Source: Streptomyces endocoffeicus (GTDB lineage Bacteria > Actinomycetota > Actinomycetes > Streptomycetales > Streptomycetaceae). From it: DNA of 64,000 bases. A program made the translations under genes and the position numbers. Of the stretch, positions 1 through 7,721 are shown one piece after another (within the stretch, counting starts at the first letter, position 1; every line of letters starts with the position of its first letter). The stretch lies in assembly GCF_016741935.1 (NCBI RefSeq), contig NZ_JAERRG010000001.1, positions 1,178,001 to 1,242,000 on the forward strand, read 5' to 3'. The notes under the pieces are model-generated. The model was not told the DNA's origin and did no database searches. It saw only the letters and a program-made list of their open reading frames with translations.

Positions 1-297
1 GAAGCTGGCGTAGCCGACCCACGCCGACGAGCCGGTGATGTCGTAGATCTGCTTGGGCACGGCGACGGCGGTCAGCTGGCTGCCGATGGCGGTGACGGTG
101 GTGGAGCTCCACAGCCGGCGGAAGGGGCGGTGGCGCAGCGGCCGGGTGTCCATCACCCAGCGGCGCCAGCCGGGTCTCGGCGGCGGGGCGGTGTCCCCGG
201 CGCCGAGGGGCGCGTCATCGTCGGCGGCGGTGGGTTCTATGTCGTCGTCGCTGCTTCGAGCGGTCTCCACGGCTGGTTCGATTCCTCCTACATCCAT
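1..297 (-). CDS. MFS transporter, N-terminal part (runs off window)
   Basis: The 99 codons visible encode an acidic N-terminal tail of about 45 residues, then the start of a major facilitator superfamily exporter: a PLRHRPFRRLW segment followed by the first membrane helix (TVTAIGSQLTAVAVPKQIY). This pattern is typical of 12-helix actinobacterial drug or siderophore exporters; the substrate cannot be told from this fragment. The start given is the first ATG. An AGGAGG lies inside the reading frame about 13 bases before a GTG at 270, so initiation at 270 is a real alternative. The gene reads away from the oxidoreductase locus and is separated from the next gene by only 50 bases. Confidence 0.75.
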   Translation of the reverse strand, partial: MDVGGIEPAVETARSSDDDIEPTAADDDAPLGAGDTAPPPRPGWRRWVMDTRPLRHRPFRRLWSSTTVTAIGSQLTAVAVPKQIYDITGSSAWVGYASF

Positions 298-347
298 TCG
301 GGCCGGGAACCATTGTGACGATCCCCGGCCCGTGCCGTGGCCCCGTC

Positions 348-1499
348 TCAGCCTCCGGCCGCGGGCCGCATCGGCTCCTGACCGTGGATGCTGCCGCTGA
401 GGGAGGTCAGCCGGGTGCCGCTGCCGCCCCAGCGGTCGGCGATGATCTCGCCCGCGATGCTGACGGCGGTCTCCTCGGGGGTACGGGCGCCGAGGTCCAG
501 GCCGATCGGTGAGGCGAGCTTGGCCAGCGCCTCCTCGCCGAGACCGGTGGCGCGCAGCCGGCGGAGCCGGTCGTCGTGGGTGCGGCGGGAGCCCATGGCG
601 CCCACGTAGGCCAGCGGCAGGCGCAGGGCGACCTCCAGCAGTGGCACGTCGAACTTGGGGTCGTGGGTGAGCACACAGACCACCGTGCGTTCGTCGATCC
701 GGCCCGCCTCCGCCTCGGTGCGCAGATAGCGGTGCGGCCAGTCGGTGACCACCTCGTGTGCCTCGGGGAAGCGGCGCGGGGTGGCGAAGACGGGCCGGGC
801 GTCGCACACGGTGACGTGGTAGCCGAGGTAGGCGCCGATCCGGGCCATGGCCGCCGCGAAGTCCACGGCGCCGAAGACCAGCATCCGCGGCGGGGTGGCG
901 TGGACCGAGACGAACAGGGTGAGTTCCTCGTCCATGCGGATGCCGTCGTAGCCGTAGGCCAGGGTCTCGGTGCGCCCGCCGGCCAGCAGTCCGCGGGCGT
1001 CCTCGGCGACGGCCGCGTCCAGCCGCGCGGAGCCGAGGGATCCGGAGGTGCCGTCGGGCCGTACGACCAGGCGGCGGCCCAGCCGTCCCTCCGGGTCGGG
1101 CCCGTCGACGGCCACGCAGATCACCTCGGCCACCGGCTCCCCGGCGGCCACCGCGTCGGCCACCTCGCCCAGTTCGGGGAAGCCCGCGGGGTCGATCCGC
1201 TCCACATAGACATCGATGATCCCGCCGCAGGTCAGCCCGACCGCGAAGGCGTCGTCGTCGCTGACGCCATAGCGCTCCAGCACGGGCCGCCCGCTGTCGG
1301 TCACCTCCTGGGCCAGTTCATAGACGGCGCCCTCGACGCAGCCGCCGGAGACGCTGCCGATCGCCGCGCCATCGGGGCCGACCAGCATGGACGTCCCGGG
1401 CGGCAGCGGCGAGGAATGCCAGGTCGCCACCACCGTGGCACGGGCGAACGGCTCGCCCTCGCCCCACCATCGGTGCATCTGCGCTACGACGTCCCGCAT
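348..1499 (-). CDS. XdhC/PaoD-family molybdenum-cofactor insertion protein
   Basis: About 383 residues. It has an N-terminal XdhC/CoxI domain (GSVSGGCVEG motif) and a C-terminal Rossmann-type XdhC domain (LVFGAVDFAAAMARIGAYLG, then YVGAMGSRRTHDDRL). Proteins of this family bind molybdopterin cofactor, promote its sulfuration and hand it to xanthine-oxidase-family enzymes. It is divergent from the three enzyme subunit genes, which supports that job. The frame is open to 1571, but the extra N-terminal residues look unlike the family. GAGGAG just upstream favours ATG at 1499 (or 1508, with a very short spacer). Function by family is secure; the start is moderately secure. Confidence 0.85.
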   Translation of the reverse strand: MRDVVAQMHRWWGEGEPFARATVVATWHSSPLPPGTSMLVGPDGAAIGSVSGGCVEGAVYELAQEVTDSGRPVLERYGVSDDDAFAVGLTCGGIIDVYVERIDPAGFPELGEVADAVAAGEPVAEVICVAVDGPDPEGRLGRRLVVRPDGTSGSLGSARLDAAVAEDARGLLAGGRTETLAYGYDGIRMDEELTLFVSVHATPPRMLVFGAVDFAAAMARIGAYLGYHVTVCDARPVFATPRRFPEAHEVVTDWPHRYLRTEAEAGRIDERTVVCVLTHDPKFDVPLLEVALRLPLAYVGAMGSRRTHDDRLRRLRATGLGEEALAKLASPIGLDLGARTPEETAVSIAGEIIADRWGGSGTRLTSLSGSIHGQEPMRPAAGG

Positions 1500-1536
1500 G
1501 GAATTCATATCTCCTCGCCACGGATGTAAGAGGTTG

Positions 1537-1551
1537 ATACATTCAATGTAT
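1537..1551. promoter_or_regulatory. Perfect palindrome, probable operator in the divergent gap
   Basis: ATACATT-C-AATGTAT is a perfect 15-bp inverted repeat that extends imperfectly outward (GAGG on the left, CCTC on the right). It lies between the XdhC-like gene and the oxidoreductase operon and touches the proposed ATG of the iron-sulfur subunit. Its size and AT-rich arms suit a TetR dimer, and a TetR gene closes the operon. The link is inference. Confidence 0.6.
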
Positions 1552-2137
1552 GAGCCTCTCACATCACTCACCGAGTAGCGACATCATCTTGCGGATCAAC
1601 GGCACGTCCCACTCCCTGACGATCGACAACCGGACGACCCTGCTCGATGTGCTGCGCGAGCGGCTGGGCCTCACCGGCACCAAGAAGGGCTGTGACCACG
1701 GTCAGTGCGGGGCCTGCACGGTGCTGGTGGACGGTGAGCGGGTGAACAGCTGCCTGATGTTCGCGGTGACCGCCGAGGAGCGCGAGATCGTCTCCATCGA
1801 GGGCGTGGCGGCGCTGTCGGACGGCGCGGAGCTCCACCCGGTGCAGCGCGCCTTCCTCGACCACGACGGGCTCCAGTGCGGCTATTGCACCCCGGGCCAG
1901 ATCTGCTCCGCCATCGGGGCGCTGGGCGAGGCCGGGCGCGGCTGGCCCAGCCATGTCACCGAGGACACCGCCACCGGGGTGGCCGATGTGTCGGCGCTGG
2001 ACGCGCGCGAGGTGCGCGAGCGCATGAGCGGCAACCTGTGCCGCTGCGGCGCGTACAACGGGATCGTCGAGGCCGTGCTGGATGCCGCGGGCGCCCAGGG
2101 TGCCCAGGACGCGGCCACCGTCGGAGGCGCCCGATGA
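1550..2137 (+). CDS. [2Fe-2S] subunit of aldehyde/xanthine-type molybdo-oxidoreductase
   Basis: 195 residues carrying the two [2Fe-2S] clusters of xanthine-oxidase-family enzymes: a plant-ferredoxin motif (CDHGQCGACTVLVDG) and the C-terminal four-helix cluster motif (CGYCTPGQIC ... GNLCRCGAYNG). A short acidic loop (about 135-155) separates the two halves of the second motif. No Tat signal is visible, unlike E. coli PaoA, so the enzyme is probably cytoplasmic. The start is uncertain: the ATG given lies inside the operator palindrome and has no Shine-Dalgarno sequence, so it may be leaderless or use a later codon such as TTG at 1589. The stop overlaps the next start as ATGA, implying translational coupling. 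Confidence 0.9.
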   Translation: MSLSHHSPSSDIILRINGTSHSLTIDNRTTLLDVLRERLGLTGTKKGCDHGQCGACTVLVDGERVNSCLMFAVTAEEREIVSIEGVAALSDGAELHPVQRAFLDHDGLQCGYCTPGQICSAIGALGEAGRGWPSHVTEDTATGVADVSALDAREVRERMSGNLCRCGAYNGIVEAVLDAAGAQGAQDAATVGGAR

Positions 2138-3135
2138 AGGAGTTCGCCTACGCCCGCGCGGGCGACGCCGCCGAGGCGGCCACGCTGATCGCCCAGCGCC
2201 CCGATGCCACCTATCTCGGCGGTGGCACCAATCTGGTGGACCTGATGAAGCTCGGCGTCACCGACCCGGGTCTGCTCATCGACGTCTCCCGGCTGCCGTA
2301 CGACCGGATCGAGCACCGCGAGGACGGCTCCGCGCTCATCGGCGCCACCGTGCGCAACGGCGCGCTGGCGGGCGATCCGGGCATCCGCGAACGCTTCCCG
2401 CTGCTGTCCCAGGCGCTGCTGGCAGGGGCCTCCGGGCAGTTGCGCACGGTCGCCACGGTGGGCGGCAATCTGCTGCAGCGCACCCGCTGCGGGTACTTCC
2501 AGGACGTGTCCAAGCCGTGCAACAAGCGCGAGCCGGGCACCGGGTGCCCGGCGATCGGGGGCGCGCACCGCGATCTGGCCGTGCTGGGCACCTCCGACCA
2601 CTGCGTGGCCTCCCACCCCTCCGACATGGCGGTGGCGCTGGTGGCGCTCGACGCGGTGGCACATGTGCGGTCGGTGGACGGCGGCACGCGCACCGTTCCG
2701 GTGGCGGAGCTGTATCTGCTGCCCGGCGACACACCGCACCGGGAGACCGTCCTGGACCACGGCGACCTCATCACCGCCGTGGAGCTGCCCCCGCCGCCGC
2801 ACGGTGCCCGGATGCGCTATCGCAAGGTGCGCGACCGCTGGTCGTACGCCTTCGCGCTGGTGAGCGTCGCCACCTCGGTGTCCGTGGCCGAGGACGGCTC
2901 GCTGCGGGACGTGCGGATCGCGCTCGGCGGAGTGGCGCCGCGGCCGTGGCGCGCCCGGATCGCCGAGCAGCGGCTGCGCGGCGCCCGGCCGGACGAGGAG
3001 ACGCTGCGCGAGGCGGCGCGGGCCGAGCTGGCCGGGGCGCGGCCGCTGCCGGACAACGCCTTCAAGGTCGACCTGGCCACTGATCTGATCGTCGCGGGCG
3101 TCCGCGACCTCGTCGCGAGGAGGGATCGCGCATGA
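2134..3135 (+). CDS. FAD-binding subunit with extra [4Fe-4S] motif (PaoB/YagS type)
   Basis: 333 residues; the start is set by GGAGG and the ATGA overlap with the upstream gene. FAD-binding motifs are visible (LGGGTNLVDLM near 28-38 and VGGNLLQRTRC near 109-119). Four cysteines at about 119, 129, 138 and 157 sit in the insertion that in E. coli PaoB binds a [4Fe-4S] cluster, a feature of the periplasmic aldehyde oxidoreductase PaoABC and 4-hydroxybenzoyl-CoA reductase-like enzymes rather than classic xanthine dehydrogenase. The subunit passes electrons from the molybdenum site and [2Fe-2S] centres to FAD and on to an acceptor. Confidence 0.9.
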   Translation: MKEFAYARAGDAAEAATLIAQRPDATYLGGGTNLVDLMKLGVTDPGLLIDVSRLPYDRIEHREDGSALIGATVRNGALAGDPGIRERFPLLSQALLAGASGQLRTVATVGGNLLQRTRCGYFQDVSKPCNKREPGTGCPAIGGAHRDLAVLGTSDHCVASHPSDMAVALVALDAVAHVRSVDGGTRTVPVAELYLLPGDTPHRETVLDHGDLITAVELPPPPHGARMRYRKVRDRWSYAFALVSVATSVSVAEDGSLRDVRIALGGVAPRPWRARIAEQRLRGARPDEETLREAARAELAGARPLPDNAFKVDLATDLIVAGVRDLVARRDRA

Positions 3136-5294
3136 CCACCGTCGAGCAAAGCGTCGGCGCCCCGGTGACCCGGGTCGACGGCCTGGACAAGGTGACCGGC
3201 GCGGCGCGCTACGCCTATGAGTTCCCCACCCGGGACGTCAGTTACGTATGGCCGGTGCAGGCCACCATCGCCCGCGGCCGGGTGACGGAGGTGGACCCGG
3301 CCCCGGCGCTGGCCCTGCCCGGTGTGCTGACGGTGCTCGATCACACCAACGCCCCGCGGCTGAACGCGGAGGCGGAGGCGAGCGCGGACCTCTTCGTGCT
3401 GCAGTCCCCTCAGGTGGCCTACCACGGCCAGATCGTGGCCGCCGTGGTGGCCACCTCGCTGGAGGCGGCGCGCGAGGGCGCGGCGGCGGTCCGGGTGGGC
3501 TATGAGCGGGAGCCGCACGATGTGGTGCTGCGCGCCGACGACGAGCGGCTGGAGATCGCCGAGACGGTGACCGACGGCAGTCCGGGCCTGGTGGAGCGCG
3601 GTGACGCCGATGGCGCCTGGGCCACCGCCCCGGTGCGGGTGGACGCCACGTACACCACTCCGGTGGAGCATCCGAGCCCGATGGAGCCGCATGCCACCAT
3701 CGCGGTGTGGGACGAGGACCGGCTGACGCTGTTCAACTCCGACCAGGGTCCCTATATGAGCGCGCAGCTGATGTCCGCGCTGTTCGGGATCGAGCTGGGC
3801 GCGGTGGAGGTCGTGGCCGAGTACATCGGCGGGGGCTTCGGGTCCAAGGGCATTCCGCGCTCGCCGACAGTGCTGGCGGCGCTCGCCGCGCGGGCCGTCG
3901 AGCGGCCGGTGAAGATCGCCCTGACCCGGCAGCAGATGTTCCAGCTGATCCCCTACCGCTCCCCCACGATCCAGCGGGTGCGGCTGGGCGCCGGGCGCGA
4001 CGGCCGGCTGACGGTGATCCAGCACGAGTCGGTGCAGCAGCGCTCGGCCCAGGTGCCGTTCGCCGACCAGACGGTGTCCTCGACGCGGATGATGTACGCG
4101 GCGCCCCACGCCCGTACGACGGTGAAGGTGGCGCCGCTCGATGTGATGACGCCCGCCTGGTTCCGCGCCCCCGGCCACACCCCGGGGATGTTCGCGCTGG
4201 AGTCGGCCGTGGACGAGCTGGCCGGGGCGCTGGGCGTGGACCCGGTCGAGCTGCGGATCCGCAACGAGCCGGAGACCGACCCGGAGAGCGGCAAGCCCTT
4301 CAGCAGCCGCAACCTGGTCGCCTGTCTGCGCGAGGGCGCGGCGCGCTTCGGCTGGGAGCGCCGCGATCCGGCGCCGGGGATCCGGCGCGAGGGGCGCTGG
4401 CTGCTGGGCACCGGTGTGGCCGCCTCGCACCACCCGGACTACACCTTCCCCTCCTCCGCGGTGGCGCGCGCCGAGGAGGACGGGACGTACCGGGTGCGCA
4501 TCGGCGCGGCCGACCTCGGCACGGGCGCCCGTACCGCCCTCACCCAGGTGGCGGCGGACGCGCTCTCCATTCCGCTGTCGCGGCTGCGGCTGGAGATCGG
4601 CCGTGCCTCGCTGGGCATGGCGCCGTTCGCGGGCGGTTCGCTCGGCACCGCCTCATGGGGCTGGGCGGTGGACAAGGCGTGCCGTGCGCTGCTCAAGGAG
4701 CTGGACACCTACGGGGGTGTGGTCCCGGACGGCGGTCTGGAGGTGGTGGCCGACACCGTCGAGGATCTGAAGCGGCGGGCGGATCTGTCGCGGCACACCT
4801 TCGGGGCGCAGTTCGCCCAGGTGCGGGTGGACGGCGACACCGGTGAGATCCGGGTGGACCGGATGCTGGGCGTGTTCGCGGCCGGGCGGATCGTCAATCC
4901 GCACACCGCGCGTTCCCAGTTCCTCGGGGCCATGACGATGGGTCTGTCGATGGCGCTGCTGGAGGTCGGCGAGGTCGATCCGGTCTTCGGCGACTTCGCC
5001 AACCATGACTTCGCGGGCTATCACATCGCCGCCCACGCCGACGTTCCGCGACTGGACGTGGTGCTGCTGGAGGAGGACGACAACACCACCAACCCGGTGG
5101 GCGCCAAGGGCATCGGCGAACTGGGCATCGTGGGCGCGGCGGCCGCCATCGGCAACGCCTTCCACCATGCCACCGGAGAGCGGGTGCGGGATCTGCCGAT
5201 CCGCATCGAGCGCTCGCGGGACGCGCTGCGAGCCGCCCGGGGCGCCGAAAGGCCCAGGCCAGGGGCGGGTGAGTCGGAATCACGAGTCGGGTAG
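3132..5294 (+). CDS. Molybdopterin-binding catalytic subunit, xanthine oxidase family
   Basis: 720 residues, overlapping the FAD subunit gene by 4 bp. Molybdopterin-binding signatures are present: YIGGGFGSKG near 232-241 and AKGIGELGIVGAAAAIGNAF near the C-terminus. Glu663 in the latter is the expected base of the hydroxylation mechanism. Size and three-gene layout match PaoC/YagR-type aldehyde dehydrogenases. Together with the two upstream subunits it would oxidise aldehydes or N-heterocycles to acids or hydroxylated products; the actual substrate is not readable. An XdhC-family helper is divergent and a TetR gene follows 10 bp later. Confidence 0.9.
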   Translation: MTTVEQSVGAPVTRVDGLDKVTGAARYAYEFPTRDVSYVWPVQATIARGRVTEVDPAPALALPGVLTVLDHTNAPRLNAEAEASADLFVLQSPQVAYHGQIVAAVVATSLEAAREGAAAVRVGYEREPHDVVLRADDERLEIAETVTDGSPGLVERGDADGAWATAPVRVDATYTTPVEHPSPMEPHATIAVWDEDRLTLFNSDQGPYMSAQLMSALFGIELGAVEVVAEYIGGGFGSKGIPRSPTVLAALAARAVERPVKIALTRQQMFQLIPYRSPTIQRVRLGAGRDGRLTVIQHESVQQRSAQVPFADQTVSSTRMMYAAPHARTTVKVAPLDVMTPAWFRAPGHTPGMFALESAVDELAGALGVDPVELRIRNEPETDPESGKPFSSRNLVACLREGAARFGWERRDPAPGIRREGRWLLGTGVAASHHPDYTFPSSAVARAEEDGTYRVRIGAADLGTGARTALTQVAADALSIPLSRLRLEIGRASLGMAPFAGGSLGTASWGWAVDKACRALLKELDTYGGVVPDGGLEVVADTVEDLKRRADLSRHTFGAQFAQVRVDGDTGEIRVDRMLGVFAAGRIVNPHTARSQFLGAMTMGLSMALLEVGEVDPVFGDFANHDFAGYHIAAHADVPRLDVVLLEEDDNTTNPVGAKGIGELGIVGAAAAIGNAFHHATGERVRDLPIRIERSRDALRAARGAERPRPGAGESESRVG

Positions 5295-5304
5295 GGTCAC
5301 CCGA

Positions 5305-5952
5305 ATGGCACCCACCCCGAAGGGACGCGCCACCTACCACCACGGCGACCTGGCCGCCGCGCTGGTGCAGACGACCCTGGAGATCATCGACGAGGTCGGA
5401 GTGCGCGGCTTCTCCGTGGCGGAGGCCGCGCGCCGCACCTGTGTGAGCCCCGGTGCGCCGTACCGCCACTTCGCCGACCGCGACGCGCTGCTCGCGGCCG
5501 CCGCCCTCGAGGTCTCGCGGCGGCTGCGGGCCCTCTACCTGGACACGGTGGCCGACGTCGGATCCGCCCAGGAGCGGCTGGCGACAGTGGCGGGCACCTT
5601 CGTGCGCGCGGCGGCCCGCTACCGCGGCGGTCTTGACATCCTCTTCGCGCCGGGGCTGCGGGCCATCCATCCGGAGCTACGGGACAGCAGCAGGGAGTTC
5701 GTGGATCTGCTGCTGCCGAGCGCCTTCGAGGTGGTCGCCCCGGGCGAGGCCGCGGTGACGGCCGTGGCGTTGCTCGACGCTCTGCACGCGCTCGCCCGCG
5801 GCTATGTCGCCCAATTGCTGGAAGGGAAGTTCGGCGATCCGGATGACGTGGTCGAGGAGGTCGCCATCCGGGCGACCCGGGCCGCGAGGGCGCTGGTGGC
5901 GGGCTACGGCGTGCTGTCCGGGCCGGTCTGCGAGGAGGGCCGGAACCGCTGA
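5305..5952 (+). CDS. TetR-family transcriptional regulator
   Basis: 215 residues. The N-terminal helix-turn-helix is clear (GVRGFSVAEAARRTCVSPGAPYRHF, about 32-56), and the C-terminal half resembles the WHG-type TetR ligand domain. It begins 10 bp after the molybdo-enzyme operon and is probably co-transcribed, so local autoregulation through the palindrome at 1537-1551 is the simplest model. The reading frame is open far upstream of the ATG chosen, but that part overlaps the catalytic subunit gene in another frame. The ligand is unknown. Confidence 0.85.
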   Translation: MAPTPKGRATYHHGDLAAALVQTTLEIIDEVGVRGFSVAEAARRTCVSPGAPYRHFADRDALLAAAALEVSRRLRALYLDTVADVGSAQERLATVAGTFVRAAARYRGGLDILFAPGLRAIHPELRDSSREFVDLLLPSAFEVVAPGEAAVTAVALLDALHALARGYVAQLLEGKFGDPDDVVEEVAIRATRAARALVAGYGVLSGPVCEEGRNR

Positions 5953-6034
5953 CGGAGGGACAGAATTTCCCGTTCCGCTTCACGTTCTTCGTTCGGCGCG
6001 CATACCGTCGATGCGGAACGGATCGGAGGAACAG

Positions 6035-6931
6035 ATGTCCCTGAAATCCGGTAAAGGCGCCCACCGGGCGCCTTCGCGTCTGCGCTCGCCCTACGCCATC
6101 GGCGGACTGGGAGTGGCGGTCACCGCCGCCGTCCTCGCCACCCTCGTACCGGCCACGGCCTCGACGACCGACCCCGACCACGACGCCGGCACCGACCCGG
6201 CCCCCGCCGCGTCCGTCCCGCACCCCGAGCGGGACTGGATGGGCTCGACCATCGCCCGCCACGAGAAGACCGACCCCGGCGCCACGCCCCGGGCCACCAG
6301 AGCGGCCTCGGTGGAGGGCGTGGACGTCAGCGACCACCAGGGTTCGGTCGACTGGGCGGCCCTGTGGGACGACAACGTCCGATTCGCCTATGTGAAGGCC
6401 ACCGAGAGCACGACCTACAAGAACCCCTCGTTCGCCTCGCAGTACAACGGCTCGTTCCGGCAGGGCATGATCCGCGGCGCCTACCACTTCGCCCTGCCGG
6501 ACCGTTCCAGTGGCACCCGTCAGGCGGACTTCTTCGTCGCGGGCGGTGGCGACTGGTCGGACGACGGCAAGACGCTGCCACCCGTCCTGGACCTCGAGTA
6601 CAACCCGTACGGAGCAACCTGCTACGGCCTGACCGCATCCCAGATGGTGAACTGGATCGGTGATTTCACCGCGCGGGTCAAGGAGCGCACCGGACGCCAG
6701 CCGGTGATCTACACGACCACCGGCTGGTGGCAGACGTGCACCGGCGACAGCGCCGCCTTCGCCGAGCGGAACCCGCTGTGGCTGGCGCGGTACGCCGCCA
6801 CCCCCGGGCCGCTGCCGGCCGGCTGGAAGAGCCACACCCTGTGGCAGTACACCTCCAGCGGGCCGCTGGTGGGTGACCACAACCGGTTCAACGGAAGCCT
6901 GGCGGGCCTCAAGGAGCTGGCCACGGGGTGA
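6035..6931 (+). CDS. Secreted GH25 (Chalaropsis-type) lysozyme
   Basis: 298 residues; GGAGGA sits five bases before the ATG. A basic N-terminus and hydrophobic stretch (about 18-43) form a signal peptide, followed by a linker and a glycoside hydrolase family 25 domain. Diagnostic residues are visible: GVDVSDHQG near 94-102 (first acid), FAYVKATE, and VLDLEYNPYG near 183-192 (catalytic Asp/Glu). GH25 enzymes cleave the beta-1,4 bond between N-acetylmuramic acid and N-acetylglucosamine in peptidoglycan. There is no separate wall-binding domain. It probably acts in the wall of the producer or on competitors. A 9-bp inverted repeat (5970-5978 with 6013-6021) lies in its leader. Confidence 0.9.
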   Translation: MSLKSGKGAHRAPSRLRSPYAIGGLGVAVTAAVLATLVPATASTTDPDHDAGTDPAPAASVPHPERDWMGSTIARHEKTDPGATPRATRAASVEGVDVSDHQGSVDWAALWDDNVRFAYVKATESTTYKNPSFASQYNGSFRQGMIRGAYHFALPDRSSGTRQADFFVAGGGDWSDDGKTLPPVLDLEYNPYGATCYGLTASQMVNWIGDFTARVKERTGRQPVIYTTTGWWQTCTGDSAAFAERNPLWLARYAATPGPLPAGWKSHTLWQYTSSGPLVGDHNRFNGSLAGLKELATG

Positions 6932-6942
6932 GGCGGCGGCGC

Positions 6943-7551
6943 TCAGCCGCCGAGCACACCGCCGACCCCGCCGAGCACCCCGTCCAGGGTGTCGCCGACA
7001 CCGTCCACCAGTCCGCCCACCAGGCCCTTGCCCTGGTGGCCGCCCTGGCCGGGGGTCTGCGACGGCTGGCTGGGCCGCTGCGACGGAGTGGTCGGGTCGG
7101 CGCTCGGGGTCGTCTCGCTCGGCGAGGAGGGCGAGGAGGGCACCTGGTCGTCCCGCTGCGCGGGGGCGGTGGGCGCCATGGTGGGCGCGGCCTTGGAGGG
7201 GGCCGCGTCCGGGGTGGCCGGGGCGGCGTGCCGCGGTGTGCCGGCGCTCCGGTCCGAACCGCCGCCACCGGGGGTGGCGGCGTCGGTGTGGTCGGAGATC
7301 AGCTTCGGCTTCGCGGACTCGCTGGGCGAGACATGGCTCTGCGCGGGCGAGTGATCGGCGGTGGGCTCGACGTCGTCCGGCAGCTGCGCCTGCTGTGAGT
7401 TCACATCGGAGCGGGCCTCGACGGACTTGTCACCGCCGACCGTCGAGTGGAGGCCGAAGGCTATGGTTCCGGCCACTCCGAGGGCGGTGGCCGCCTTGAG
7501 CGTCGTGGTACGCGCCTGCTGTGCGGCGGTCGGTCGGCTGTGTCGACCCAT
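6943..7551 (-). CDS. Small secreted or membrane-anchored Pro/Ala/Ser-rich protein
   Basis: 202 residues from the ATG at 7551, which has GGGGAG upstream; the frame is open to 7635 but that extension looks non-native. After MGRHSRPTAAQQAR comes one hydrophobic segment (about 20-38), then roughly 120 residues of low-complexity Ser/Pro/Thr/Ala sequence and a glycine-rich amphipathic tail (GLVGGLVDGVGDTLDGVLGG). Proteins starting MGRHS-R with such a layout are common streptomycete envelope proteins of unknown role. It is convergent with the lysozyme gene, only 11 bp away. No enzymatic motif is seen. Confidence 0.7.
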   Translation of the reverse strand: MGRHSRPTAAQQARTTTLKAATALGVAGTIAFGLHSTVGGDKSVEARSDVNSQQAQLPDDVEPTADHSPAQSHVSPSESAKPKLISDHTDAATPGGGGSDRSAGTPRHAAPATPDAAPSKAAPTMAPTAPAQRDDQVPSSPSSPSETTPSADPTTPSQRPSQPSQTPGQGGHQGKGLVGGLVDGVGDTLDGVLGGVGGVLGG

Positions 7552-7676
7552 TTCGCTGGTCTCCCCGTTATGGCATGGGTTGGGTGGGGTGCCCCGGAAG
7601 CCCGATTCCCAGCGGAACTGATGTCCGACGCACACGTGTTACAGAGTAAAGAACCAGCCAGATGATAGCCACCGTC

Positions 7677-7706
7677 CCCCGGTGTACGGCCACCCGTGCA
7701 CCGGGG
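7677..7706. terminator. Hairpin terminator downstream of the acyltransferase gene
   Basis: Thirteen-base arms CCCCGGTGTACGG and CCGTGCACCGGGG pair with one G-T, around a 4-base loop. It lies 16 bp past the stop of the minus-strand acyltransferase operon. Confidence 0.7.
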
Positions 7707-7721
7707 AACGCGCGTTCCTGG

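Noticed and set aside
1550..5294. Naming the operon xanthine dehydrogenase
   Set aside because: The FAD subunit's four-cysteine insertion fits PaoABC-type aldehyde oxidoreductases better; the substrate is left open.
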